A stretch of DNA of 64,000 nt from Pseudomonas sp. H9 (GTDB taxonomy: Bacteria; Pseudomonadota; Gammaproteobacteria; Pseudomonadales; Pseudomonadaceae). Numbering within the stretch: position 1 is the first letter of the stretch; every line of letters begins with the position of its first letter. Below the pieces are notes generated by a model, which did no database searches, was not told where the DNA came from, and saw only the letters and a list, made by a program, of their open reading frames with translations. Positions 31,513 to 39,822 of this stretch are shown piece by piece. The position numbers and the translations under genes were made by a program. The stretch spans positions 1-64,000 of the forward strand of contig NZ_SMOK01000023.1 of assembly GCF_004353925.1 (NCBI RefSeq), given 5' to 3'.

Positions 31513-32184
31513 ATGCGTGACTATCAATGGCTGTACGAGTACTGCCTGAATCGCTTCGGCTCCGCTGAGGCGCTGGAGGCGTACCTGCCTCAGGCGAAAA
31601 CGCCGGAGCAGCTGCGGGCCATCAGCGCTGACCGTTACCTCTCGATGTTGGCCCTGCGGGTGTTTCGCGCGGGGCTCAAGCACAGCCTGGTCGACGCCAA
31701 ATGGCCGGCCTTTGAGCAGGTGTTCTTTGGCTTCGACCCGCACAAGGTTGTGCTGATGGGGGCTGAGCATCTGGAGCGGTTGATGCAGGACACCCGGATC
31801 ATCCGCCACCTGGGCAAGCTCAAGAGCGTACCGCGTAATGCGCAGATGATCCTTGATGTTGAACAGCAGCAGGGCAGCTTCGGCAACCTGATTGCCGACT
31901 GGCCGGTGACTGATATCGTCGGTTTGTGGAAATACCTGGCCAAGCATGGCAATCAGCTGGGCGGGCTATCGGCACCGCGGTTCTTGCGCATGATTGGCAA
32001 GGACACGTTCATTCCCACCGATGACATGAGTGCCGCATTGATTGCGCAGGACATCATCGACAAGCCGCCGACCAGTCAGCGTGATCTGGCGTTGGTGCAG
32101 GCAGCGTTCAATCAGTGGCATGCCGACAGTGGCCGGCCGCTGTGCCAGTTGTCGGTGATGCTGGCGCATACCGTCAATCATTGA
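31513..32184 (+). CDS. DNA-3-methyladenine glycosylase I-like protein
   Basis: 223 aa. The middle (LMQDTRIIRHLGKLKSVPRNA, about 94-114) matches the RLxxDxxIIRxxxKIxAxxxNA block of the Tag family, followed by FGNLIADWP and a C-terminal part about substrate entry. It lacks the N-terminal Cys/His zinc-snap of E. coli Tag, so it is a divergent member. Family role: removal of 3-methyladenine from alkylated DNA. It follows ttcA closely and is ended by a REP pair. Confidence 0.8.
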   Translation: MRDYQWLYEYCLNRFGSAEALEAYLPQAKTPEQLRAISADRYLSMLALRVFRAGLKHSLVDAKWPAFEQVFFGFDPHKVVLMGAEHLERLMQDTRIIRHLGKLKSVPRNAQMILDVEQQQGSFGNLIADWPVTDIVGLWKYLAKHGNQLGGLSAPRFLRMIGKDTFIPTDDMSAALIAQDIIDKPPTSQRDLALVQAAFNQWHADSGRPLCQLSVMLAHTVNH

Positions 32185-32189
32185 GACTT

Positions 32190-32239
32190 ATCGCGGGGCA
32201 AGCCCGCTCCCACGGTGGGAGCGGGCTTGCCCCGCGATG
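32190..32239. repeat. REP pair, short loop
   Basis: Inverted pair with only a few bases between the arms (CTCCCACGGTGGGAG), between two convergent genes; as RNA it would form a very stable hairpin and could end both transcripts. Confidence 0.9.
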
Positions 32240-32243
32240 CTTT

Positions 32244-32654
32244 TCAGCTTTCGCCAGCCAAGCGCCGGTCATACTGAAAACGCCAGCGCACATACAGCAA
32301 AGCGCTAACGAACAGCGCCAGGCTGATCGCCACTTCCAGCCAGCCGAACAACGCCCGCGCCGGGTCAAACGCGGCCAGTACCCCTTTGATGAAGTACAGG
32401 TTGACCACGAAGCAGGTCCAGGCATGGGCGCGCGCATTACCCAGCAAAATGCCCGGCAATAGCAGCGCCAGCGGCACCAGCTCGACCGCGAGGATCACGC
32501 TGATGCGTGCACCGTGCAGGTCGGCGAACAGCAGATTGTTGACTGTCAGCAGGGCGATCAGGCCGAAAAAACTCGCCAGGCTCAGCGCCCGCGCCAAGCG
32601 CAGGCGGGGTGCCAGCCAGTCGATCGAAGGCAGCACCTTGGGCTTTTTAGCCAC
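32244..32654 (-). CDS. DUF2069 membrane protein
   Basis: 136 aa from GTG 32654, which overlaps the end of wrbA by 8 nt; the longer frame to 32792 runs inside wrbA and is rejected. Starts MAKKPKVLPS, then four TM segments (about 23-43, 50-70, 78-98, 105-125). Pattern NNLLFADLHGARISVILAVELVPL is typical of DUF2069 inner membrane proteins. Function unknown. Third gene of the arsC-like, wrbA, DUF2069 operon. Confidence 0.8.
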   Translation of the reverse strand: MAKKPKVLPSIDWLAPRLRLARALSLASFFGLIALLTVNNLLFADLHGARISVILAVELVPLALLLPGILLGNARAHAWTCFVVNLYFIKGVLAAFDPARALFGWLEVAISLALFVSALLYVRWRFQYDRRLAGES

Positions 32655-33252
32655 GGCCGTTCTCCAGCAGTTTGGCGGTGGTTGCCAGGCGTTGCCCCAA
32701 AGCGCGGCACAGGGCGATTTCGTCGGCGTCCAGGTCGCGTTTACCGTCGGCCCCGGCGTGGTGGCTGGCGCCATAAGGCGTACCGCCGCCACGGGTTTCC
32801 AGCAGCGCCGACTCGCTGTAGGGCAGGCCCATGATCAGCATGCCGTGGTGCATCAATGGCAGCAGCATCGACAACAAGGTTGATTCCTGGCCACCGTGCA
32901 GGCTGGCGGTCGAGGTGAACGCTGCTGCCGGTTTGCCCACCAGGCCACCGCTGAGCCACAGGCTGCTGGTGCCATCGATGAAGTACTTGAGCGGCGCGGC
33001 CATGTTGCCGAAGCGCGTTGGGCTGCCCAGGGCCAGGCCCGAGCAGTGGCGCAGGTCGTCCAGGGTGGCATACAGCGCACCTGACTCTGGGATGTCTGGG
33101 GCGACTGCCTCGCACTCGGTGGAAATCGCCGGAACGGTGCGGATGCGCGCTTCCAGGCCGGCCATCTCGACGCCACGGGCGATCTGCCGGGCCATCTCGC
33201 TGGTCGAGCCGTGGCGGCTGTAGAACAGAATCAGGATGTACGGTGCGCTCAC
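32647..33252 (-). CDS. wrbA: NAD(P)H:quinone oxidoreductase, WrbA type IV
   Basis: 201 aa flavodoxin-like. The FMN phosphate loop is YSRHGSTSEMARQIARGVE (about 11-29). LGSPTRFGNMAAPLKYFIDGTSSLW (about 75-99) and the STASLHGGQESTLL loop (about 114-127) are the WrbA signature. Two-electron quinone reduction that avoids semiquinones is the family role. Starts 4 nt inside the arsC-like gene (ATGA). Confidence 0.92.
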   Translation of the reverse strand: MSAPYILILFYSRHGSTSEMARQIARGVEMAGLEARIRTVPAISTECEAVAPDIPESGALYATLDDLRHCSGLALGSPTRFGNMAAPLKYFIDGTSSLWLSGGLVGKPAAAFTSTASLHGGQESTLLSMLLPLMHHGMLIMGLPYSESALLETRGGGTPYGASHHAGADGKRDLDADEIALCRALGQRLATTAKLLENGRG

Positions 33253-33602
33253 GGCAGGATCTCCAGCACCTTCTCCGGTGGACGACCGATCACCGCTTTG
33301 TTTCCAGCGACCAGAATCGGCCGCTCAATCAGTTTCGGATGCTTGGCCATGGCGTCGATCAGTTGCGCATCGCTCAGCGCCAGATCGGCCAGGTTCAGTT
33401 CCTTGTATTCGTCTTCACCGCTGCGCAGTAGCTGGCGTGCACCGATGCCGAGCTTTTCCAGCAGAGCCTTGAGGGTTGCTGCGTCGGGCGGGGTTTCCAG
33501 GTAGCGAACCACCGTCGGAGCCAGGCCGCGCGCTTCGAGCAGTTCAAGCGCGCCGCGGGATTTGGAGCAGCGTGGATTGTGATAGAGGGTCAGATCAGTC
33601 AT
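33249..33602 (-). CDS. arsC: ArsC-family (glutaredoxin-like) reductase
   Basis: 117 aa. Active-site Cys in YHNPRCSKSRGALELL (Cys12); RPILV (about 94-98) holds the conserved Arg. Length and motifs match the glutaredoxin-dependent arsenate reductases and their YfgD-like relatives. No ars operon genes are nearby, so arsenate may not be its true substrate. First gene of a coupled operon with wrbA and the DUF2069 gene. Confidence 0.85.
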   Translation of the reverse strand: MTDLTLYHNPRCSKSRGALELLEARGLAPTVVRYLETPPDAATLKALLEKLGIGARQLLRSGEDEYKELNLADLALSDAQLIDAMAKHPKLIERPILVAGNKAVIGRPPEKVLEILP

Positions 33603-33688
33603 GTTCGGGTCGCATCCAGCAGGGTGTGGCGGCTATTCTAACCGCAGCGACTTCGCATTTTGCTTGAATCTTAGAGAAGGATTGACCC

Positions 33689-34153
33689 ATGACAAGGCGT
33701 TTGGCAGCAGCACTGGCCATCACCGCGAGCTTGTTGCTCGGCGGTTGCGGTGCAGACTACGGCCTGGACCAGAACGGCCAGACCGTAAAAGCCGAGCAGA
33801 TTGACGGGCACTGGCTGGTGCTCAATTACTGGGCTGAATGGTGTGGCCCATGCCGGACTGAAATTCCGGAACTCAATGCCGCCGCCAAACAGTGGCAGAC
33901 CCAAGGCATCAAGGTGGTCGGAGTGAACTTCGACGGCCTGCAGGGGGAAGAGCTGAAAAAAGCCAGTGAAGCCCTCGGTATCGGCTTCACCGTGCTGGCC
34001 ACCGACCCGGCCGAGCGTTATGAGCTGCCGCGCAGCGAAGCCTTGCCGGTGACCTACATCATCGATGACAAGGGCAAGGTGCGTGAGCAGTTGATGGGCG
34101 AGCAGACCCTGGAAGGGCTGAACGCGAAGATCAAGGCGCATAAGGGCGCCTGA
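33689..34153 (+). CDS. TlpA/ResA-like thioredoxin lipoprotein
   Basis: 154 aa. Lipoprotein signal with lipobox LLGGC (Cys20). The thioredoxin-fold active site is WAEWCGPC (about 48-55), and the cis-Pro loop is in LPVTYIIDD. Probably a membrane-anchored periplasmic thiol reductase, partner unknown. AGAAGGATTGACCC precedes the ATG. Divergent from arsC, ended by a REP pair. Confidence 0.88.
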   Translation: MTRRLAAALAITASLLLGGCGADYGLDQNGQTVKAEQIDGHWLVLNYWAEWCGPCRTEIPELNAAAKQWQTQGIKVVGVNFDGLQGEELKKASEALGIGFTVLATDPAERYELPRSEALPVTYIIDDKGKVREQLMGEQTLEGLNAKIKAHKGA

Positions 34154-34155
34154 CC

Positions 34156-34205
34156 TTCGCGGGGCAAGCCCGCTCCCACGGTAGGAGCGGGCTTGCCCCG
34201 CGATG
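34156..34205. repeat. REP pair, short loop
   Basis: TTCGCGGGGCAAGCCCGCTCCCAC and GTAGGAGCGGGCTTGCCCCGCG almost abutting, between two convergent genes. Confidence 0.9.
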
Positions 34206-34209
34206 CGTT

Positions 34210-34614
34210 TCAGCCTTCTTCAGGCCAGAAACGCAGAGGTTTGCCCTCGGCCGGCCAGAAACGCACCTGCTCGATCGGCGAGATATCCCAGCGCTGCACG
34301 GTTTCCAGCGCCTGGAGGAAGCGTTTTTCCTGTTCCATCAAGGCCGGTGCACACAGCTTGCGGGTGCTTCCGACCTTGCCGAACGTCAGTTTGTGGCCGT
34401 CAAGCTGGTAAGGCGCGAACCAGTGGTTGCAGCCGGCGTTACCGTACGCCCGGCCATCTTCGGCCAAGGTCAGGGTCAGGTGGCTGTAATCCATCAGCGG
34501 GCGTTCACCAATCCACTCCAGCAGATAGCTACGCTCTTGTTCCAGCTTCATCGGCTCTGCGGCGCAACCCAAGAGGGCGGTACCGGCCAGGGCTGAGAGC
34601 AACAGGGTTTTCAC
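34210..34614 (-). CDS. META-domain lipoprotein (HslJ-like)
   Basis: 134 aa from GTG 34614, whose GTGA overlaps the stop of the upstream gene; the frame to 34641 would start inside that gene. Lipobox LLGC (Cys about 17). The rest is a META domain: WIGERPLMDYSHLTLTL, GRAYGNAGCNHWFAPYQLDG, KLTFGKVGSTRKLC. Such proteins are linked to heat-shock or novobiocin resistance in E. coli (HslJ); the role here is unknown. Second gene of a two-gene operon. Confidence 0.82.
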   Translation of the reverse strand: MKTLLLSALAGTALLGCAAEPMKLEQERSYLLEWIGERPLMDYSHLTLTLAEDGRAYGNAGCNHWFAPYQLDGHKLTFGKVGSTRKLCAPALMEQEKRFLQALETVQRWDISPIEQVRFWPAEGKPLRFWPEEG

Positions 34615-35048
34615 TGGGCCGTCTCCTTGCATTTCGGGCACAGGTGTTTGTCGCCACGGCTGCTCCAGCCCAGCTCGGCGATGCGTGCAGTCGCGGCGGG
34701 TTGCAGGGCTTTCTTGCCCAGTTTGGCATCAACGGCGAATTCGAAGCTCAGGTTAGCCTGACAGCTGTCGCAATTGACCTCCCAGGTGTGGATGGCCAGT
34801 TCGCCGAACACCGGGCCGCTGGCAACCGCAACCCACTGGCCGCTCGGGTTGATCAGGTGGCGTACGGTTTCCACGGTCAGGCGCATGGACAGATCCTTGC
34901 TGCCCTTGAGGGTGACCAGCAAGATGTCATGCTTTTGAATCGAACCACCGTTGCCGGTCACCTGGTAGCGGCCTGGCACCAAGGCGCGGCATTCGATCAG
35001 TGTGTGTTGCGGGTTAAACAGGTTGTAGCGGAAATCGTGTTCGACCAT
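34611..35048 (-). CDS. Conserved hypothetical protein with zinc-ribbon-like cysteines
   Basis: 145 aa, not recognised. Two C-x2-C pairs, CDSC (about 93-96) and CPKC (about 138-141), suggest a zinc ribbon. The N-terminal half has beta-rich features (GRYQVTGNGGSIQKHDILLVTL). No signal peptide or TM segment, so probably cytoplasmic. Overlaps the META gene by 4 nt. GGAGGACCC precedes the ATG. Confidence 0.7.
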   Translation of the reverse strand: MVEHDFRYNLFNPQHTLIECRALVPGRYQVTGNGGSIQKHDILLVTLKGSKDLSMRLTVETVRHLINPSGQWVAVASGPVFGELAIHTWEVNCDSCQANLSFEFAVDAKLGKKALQPAATARIAELGWSSRGDKHLCPKCKETAQ

Positions 35049-35079
35049 GGGTCCTCCAAATCTGCCGCGTATCCTAGCA

Positions 35080-36069
35080 TCAACCCTCGACCAAGTTTTG
35101 CGGATTGCCTGCCGCCCAGCGGGTAATGTTATCGAGTGTCGTTTCGGCGATGGCCGCCAGGGCTTCGCGGGTCAGGAAGGCCTGGTGGGCGGTGACGATG
35201 ACATTGGGGAAGGTCAACAAGCGTGCCAGCACGTCGTCTTGCAGCGGCAGGTCGGAGCGGTCTTCGAAGAACAGCTGGGCTTCTTCTTCGTAGACATCCA
35301 GGCCGAGGTAGCCCAACTGGCCGTCTTTCAGGGCTTCAATCAGCGCCGGGGTATCGATCAACGCGCCGCGCCCGGTGTTGATCAGCATGGCGCCTGGCTG
35401 CAGTTGTGCCAGGCTTTGCGCGTTGATCAAGTGACGGGTCTGTTCGGTCAAGGGGCAATGCAGGCTGATGATTTGTGCCTGGCGTAGCAGCTCGGGCAGT
35501 TCCAGGTAGCGGGCCCCCAGCGCCAGCAGCTCAGGGTTGGGGTAGGGGTCGTAGGCCAGTAGCTGGCAACCGAAACCGGCCATGATGCGGGCGAATGTGG
35601 CGCCGATCTGACCGGTACCGACCACGCCGACGGTCTTGCCGTGAAGGTCGAAGCCGGTCAGGCCGTGCAGGCTGAAATTGCCTTCGCGGGTACGGTTGTA
35701 GGCTCGGTGCAGGCGGCGGTTGAGGGCCAGGATCAGGGCGACGGCATGCTCCGCCACGGCATGAGGTGAGTACGCTGGTACACGAACCACCGCCAACCCC
35801 AGGTGTTTTGCCGCCGCAAGGTCGACATGGTTATAGCCGGCCGAACGCAGGGCGATCAGGCGCGTACCGCCCTGCGCCAGGCGTTTGAGCACCGGTGCGC
35901 TGAGGTCGTCGTTAATAAAGGCACAGACCACCTCATGGCCGCTGGCCAGCGCCGCGGTGTCTTCGGTCAGCCGCGCTGGCTGGAAGTGCAGCTCCAGGCC
36001 GTGGGCTGCCGGGGTGTTGTTGAAGCTGTCCTGGTCGTAGGTCTGGCTGCTGAAAAACAGTACGCGCAT
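35080..36069 (-). CDS. ldhA: D-2-hydroxyacid dehydrogenase (fermentative D-lactate dehydrogenase type)
   Basis: 329 aa from ATG 36069 (MRVLFFSSQ), with AGGAAGATCCC upstream; the frame to 36087 is longer by six residues. NAD-binding GTGQIGATFARIMAGFG is at about 146-162. Catalytic Arg lies in INTGRGALIDT (about 230), Glu in YEEEAQLFF-like loop, His in TAHQAFLT (about 294). It closely follows E. coli LdhA in layout. Reduces pyruvate to D-lactate with NADH under low oxygen. Monocistronic. Confidence 0.9.
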   Translation of the reverse strand: MRVLFFSSQTYDQDSFNNTPAAHGLELHFQPARLTEDTAALASGHEVVCAFINDDLSAPVLKRLAQGGTRLIALRSAGYNHVDLAAAKHLGLAVVRVPAYSPHAVAEHAVALILALNRRLHRAYNRTREGNFSLHGLTGFDLHGKTVGVVGTGQIGATFARIMAGFGCQLLAYDPYPNPELLALGARYLELPELLRQAQIISLHCPLTEQTRHLINAQSLAQLQPGAMLINTGRGALIDTPALIEALKDGQLGYLGLDVYEEEAQLFFEDRSDLPLQDDVLARLLTFPNVIVTAHQAFLTREALAAIAETTLDNITRWAAGNPQNLVEG

Positions 36070-36135
36070 GGGATCTTCCTGAGTCAATTGCGGGGGCAGT
36101 CTAGCCGTCTTGGCTGCTCGTCACCTTGCTGCAGA

Positions 36136-38889
36136 TCAGGCGCTCAGGCGCGCCTGGGCAGTGAGTCGGATAATCGCCCGGTCCAGTTCGTCCAGAGCAC
36201 GGGGGGCTTCGGGGTCATTCTGTTTGAGCAAGGTTTCGCTGCGCTGGCAGGCTGCGCGTAACTGCGGTACCCCACAGTAGCGAGAGGCGCCGTTAAGGCG
36301 ATGCACCCGCTCGATCATGCCGTTGCGGTCGGCGGCATCACGGGCGATACGAATCGCCTCGCGGTCAGCCTCCAGCGAAGCCAGCAACATGGCCAGCATA
36401 TCGGCCGCAAGGTCGGGTTTGCCGGCAGCCAGGCGCAAACCTTCTTCCGGGTCGAGGACCTTGAGTTCACTGCTGTCGGCAATACGCGCTGGCAAGCGTT
36501 CGCTGTGCGAAGCGGCGAGGTTCAGGCCGGTCCATTTCAGCACGACTTGCGCCAGTTGGCGCTCACTGATCGGTTTGGTCAGGTAGTCGTCCATGCCGCT
36601 GTGCAGCAAGGCGCGCTTTTCGTTGGCCATGGCGTGGGCGGTGAGGGCAACAATAGGCAGTGGTGCGCCGCTCTGGCTGCTTTCCCAGCGGCGAATCTGC
36701 TCGGTGCATTCGCGACCGTCCATGCCCGGCATTTGCACATCCATCAACACCAGGTCGAAACGCTCGTCCTGAACAGCCTGAACGGCAGCATAGCCACTGT
36801 CGACCGCCAGCACCGACGCACCCATGTCTTCGAGCAGGGTTTGCACCAGCAGCAGGTTGGCCGGGTTGTCATCGACACACAATATTTTCGGCAGCGGTTG
36901 TTCAATGCCGGCCTTGGCCTCGCTGTTCATGCGCCGTGGCTGCACCAGCTCAAGCAGGGCGCGGCGCAATTTGCGGGTGCAGGGCGGTTTGGCCTGAAGC
37001 TGGCTGTGCGCGTTGGGCAGGTAAGGGTGGTACAGCGCCTGCTCGGTAGTTGGGCACAGTACCAACGCCTGGCAATCCAGGCGCTCCAGTTGCTGAATGT
37101 ATTGGCCCAGGCGTTCCGGTGTAACGCTGTCGAGGTTGACTCCCAACACCGCAAGAGTGAACGGTTCTCCGGCCATCCGCGCAGCTGCCGTGGCATGCAG
37201 CAATGGGTCGATGGAGTTGAAGGCGGTTACACGCAGGCCGCAGTCTTCCAGTTGGTGCTCCAGGGCCTGACGCGCCAGTTCGTGGGCATCGACAATCGCT
37301 ACCCGGCGGTCCACCAGCGATTGCAGCGGCAGGTCTTCGGCGTCGTCACGGGCTTTGGGCAAACGCACGCTGACCCAGAACTGCGAGCCTTCACCCGGTG
37401 TGCTGTCGACGCCGATCTCACCGCCCATTTGCTCGATCAGGCGTTTGGAAATCACCAGACCCAGGCCGGTACCGCCGGGTTGGCGAGACAATGAGTTGTC
37501 AGCCTGACTGAACGCCTGGAACAGTGCCCGCACATCCTGACTGGACAGGCCGATACCGGTGTCTTGCACGCTGATACGCAGTTGTACGCTGTCTTCGTGC
37601 TCTTCTTCGAGCATGGCGCGGGTGACGATGGTGCCTTCGCGGGTGAACTTGATGGCGTTGCTGATCAGGTTGGTGAGGATCTGCTTGAGGCGTAGCGGGT
37701 CGCCCACCAGCGACAACGGTGTATCGCGGTAGATCAGGCTGACCAGCTCCAGCTGCTTGGCATGTGCAGCGGGGGCAAGGATGGTCTGGGTGTCCTGGAT
37801 CAGGTCGCGCAGGTTGAACGGAATGCTGTCCAGCACCAGTTTGCCGGCCTCGATCTTGGAGAAATCGAGAATCTCGTTGATGATCCCCAGCAAGCTGCTG
37901 GCCGACTTTTCGATGGTGCCGAGGTAATCGAGCTGACGCGGGGTCACTTCGCTTTTTTGCAACAGGTGGGTGAAGCCGAGGATGCCATTGAGCGGGGTGC
38001 GAATCTCGTGGCTCATGTTGGCGAGAAACTCGGACTTGATCCGGCTGGCCTCCAGGGCTTCCTTGCGTGCCATGTCCAGTTCGATGTTCTGGATCTCGAT
38101 GGTTTCCAGGTTCTGGCGTACATCTTCGGTCGCCTGGTCGATGCTGTGCTGCAACTCTTCATGGGCGTTGTGCAGGGATTCGGCCATGCGGTTGATACCG
38201 GCTGCCAGCTCATCCATCTCGTAACTGCCCATTGCTGGCAAGCGCTCATCCAGGTTGCCGTCCCTGAGTTGAGTGACCGCGTGCTTGATCTGGCCGATCG
38301 GGTCATTGATCGTGCGGCTCATACGCAGCGCCAGCAAGGCTGTGCCGAGCAGGCCGAAGAAAATCAGCAGCAGGCTGGTAAACAGGCTGCGGTAACCGCG
38401 TAGCAGGGTACCGTCGTGGGACAGCTCGATTTCCACCCAGCCCAGCAGCCGGTCGGTTTGGCTCGGGATATGTTCGCCGGCCAGGTCACGATGATGGCCG
38501 AAAACCGGTAGCAAGTAGCGGGTGGCGTCTCTGCCGGTACGCTGCAGCATTTCGGTTCCGCCACCGGTGGGGGCCTGATTGAGCATGCTGGGCCCGGCGT
38601 GGGCCAGGCTGCTGCGCTCCGGGTTGAGCAGGGCGACGGCGCGCACATCGGCTTGTTCCAGGGTTTGGGCAGCGACGCGCTCCAGTTGGGCCAGGTCGCG
38701 GCGGGCCAGGGCCGGGGCCACCAGCGGCGCCAGGTGCTCGGCAATCATCTTGCCGCGCTGCAGCAATTGGGTTTGCAGTTCGTTCTGCTGCAGCCAGGTG
38801 AAATAGCTGCCCAGTACCAACGCCATCAAGCCAGCAGGCAACAAGGCCAGCAGCAATACTCGGCTGCGGATTCCCAAACTATTGAGCAC
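36136..38889 (-). CDS. gacS: Hybrid sensor kinase GacS (BarA)
   Basis: 917 aa from GTG 38889, preceded by AGGAGAG at good spacing. Two TM helices (about 11-30, 168-190) flank a periplasmic loop; HAMP follows (about 190-245). HisKA has SHEIRTPLNGILGFTHLL (phospho-His near 294), and HATPase has NLISNAIKFT and GTGLGLVISK. A degenerate receiver-like region precedes the true receiver LVLMDVQMPGMDG (about 718). The C-terminal Hpt domain has RVHRLNGASRYCG (about 860). GacS controls GacA, the Rsm small RNAs and thus secondary metabolism, biofilm and siderophores. gacA is not in the window. Confidence 0.96.
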   Translation of the reverse strand: MLNSLGIRSRVLLLALLPAGLMALVLGSYFTWLQQNELQTQLLQRGKMIAEHLAPLVAPALARRDLAQLERVAAQTLEQADVRAVALLNPERSSLAHAGPSMLNQAPTGGGTEMLQRTGRDATRYLLPVFGHHRDLAGEHIPSQTDRLLGWVEIELSHDGTLLRGYRSLFTSLLLIFFGLLGTALLALRMSRTINDPIGQIKHAVTQLRDGNLDERLPAMGSYEMDELAAGINRMAESLHNAHEELQHSIDQATEDVRQNLETIEIQNIELDMARKEALEASRIKSEFLANMSHEIRTPLNGILGFTHLLQKSEVTPRQLDYLGTIEKSASSLLGIINEILDFSKIEAGKLVLDSIPFNLRDLIQDTQTILAPAAHAKQLELVSLIYRDTPLSLVGDPLRLKQILTNLISNAIKFTREGTIVTRAMLEEEHEDSVQLRISVQDTGIGLSSQDVRALFQAFSQADNSLSRQPGGTGLGLVISKRLIEQMGGEIGVDSTPGEGSQFWVSVRLPKARDDAEDLPLQSLVDRRVAIVDAHELARQALEHQLEDCGLRVTAFNSIDPLLHATAAARMAGEPFTLAVLGVNLDSVTPERLGQYIQQLERLDCQALVLCPTTEQALYHPYLPNAHSQLQAKPPCTRKLRRALLELVQPRRMNSEAKAGIEQPLPKILCVDDNPANLLLVQTLLEDMGASVLAVDSGYAAVQAVQDERFDLVLMDVQMPGMDGRECTEQIRRWESSQSGAPLPIVALTAHAMANEKRALLHSGMDDYLTKPISERQLAQVVLKWTGLNLAASHSERLPARIADSSELKVLDPEEGLRLAAGKPDLAADMLAMLLASLEADREAIRIARDAADRNGMIERVHRLNGASRYCGVPQLRAACQRSETLLKQNDPEAPRALDELDRAIIRLTAQARLSA

Positions 38890-39105
38890 GCAACTCTCCT
38901 GTGCCTGGCATGTGCTGTAAACGTCGTCGATTCAAGGCGACGGACCCAGTCGGAAAAGTACCGCGCCTGCTCGAGCAATGCACTCATTTGTAGCGACTTT
39001 CGATGTAGGCAAAATCCTTGTGGCGGTGCCGACTAGCAGTTGCGGGTTGAATGAGCAGGGTAATTACTCAATAATCGCGTAACTGAGAATTGCTAGCACC
39101 CGCCA

Positions 39106-39822
39106 ATGAATCCCGAAGCCATTAGTGAATCCAGTGTACTTGCCATCGAGGATGACCCTGTCCTGGGCGCCCACCTGCACGAAACCTTGCAGCGTGGTGG
39201 CTTCAAGGTCACCTGGTGCAGAAGTGGGCGCGACGGTCTTGATGTGGCACGTCAGTCACGTTTCGACGTGGTCTTGATGGATATTCTGCTGCCTGGGCTT
39301 AACGGCCTGGACGTGCTGTCGAAGTTTCGTGAAAGCAGCTCGACGCCAGTGATCATGATGTCGGCCCTGGGTGCTGAGGCTGACCGTATCTGTGGCTTCC
39401 AACGAGGCGCTGATGACTACTTGCCCAAGCCGTTCAGCATGGCCGAATTGCAGGTGCGTATTGAAGCGATCCTGCGCCGTGTGGCGCTGGAACGCCGCCG
39501 CCAGGCGCCTGCTGCTGAGCCGGCTGGCGCCTTGCACTTCGACGAGCAGGCGTGTGATGTGCGCTGCGGCGAACAGTGGGCAGGGCTGACGTTGAGCGAG
39601 TATCGGCTGCTCGACACCTTGCACCGCAGCCATGAAGAAGTGCTGAGCAAGGCCTTCCTTTATCAGCAGGTGTTGCAGCGTGGCTATGCGCGCCATGACC
39701 GTAGTCTGGACATGCATGTCAGTCAGATCCGCCGCAAGCTCAAAGCCATCGGCTACCAGGAAAGGGAAGTGCGCACCGTGTGGGGCAAGGGGTACGTGCT
39801 CAGTGCCGCTGATCTCAACTGA
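39106..39822 (+). CDS. OmpR-family response regulator
   Basis: 238 aa. Receiver with the acidic pair IEDD, phospho-Asp in VVLMDILLPGLNG (about 56) and Lys in DDYLPKPF. C-terminal winged helix (LTLSEYRLLDTL, SLDMHVSQIRRKL). Starts 216 bp from the divergent gacS. I cannot name the regulon; P. putida-group genomes keep this pair next to gacS. Overlaps the kinase gene by 20 nt. Confidence 0.9.
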   Translation: MNPEAISESSVLAIEDDPVLGAHLHETLQRGGFKVTWCRSGRDGLDVARQSRFDVVLMDILLPGLNGLDVLSKFRESSSTPVIMMSALGAEADRICGFQRGADDYLPKPFSMAELQVRIEAILRRVALERRRQAPAAEPAGALHFDEQACDVRCGEQWAGLTLSEYRLLDTLHRSHEEVLSKAFLYQQVLQRGYARHDRSLDMHVSQIRRKLKAIGYQEREVRTVWGKGYVLSAADLN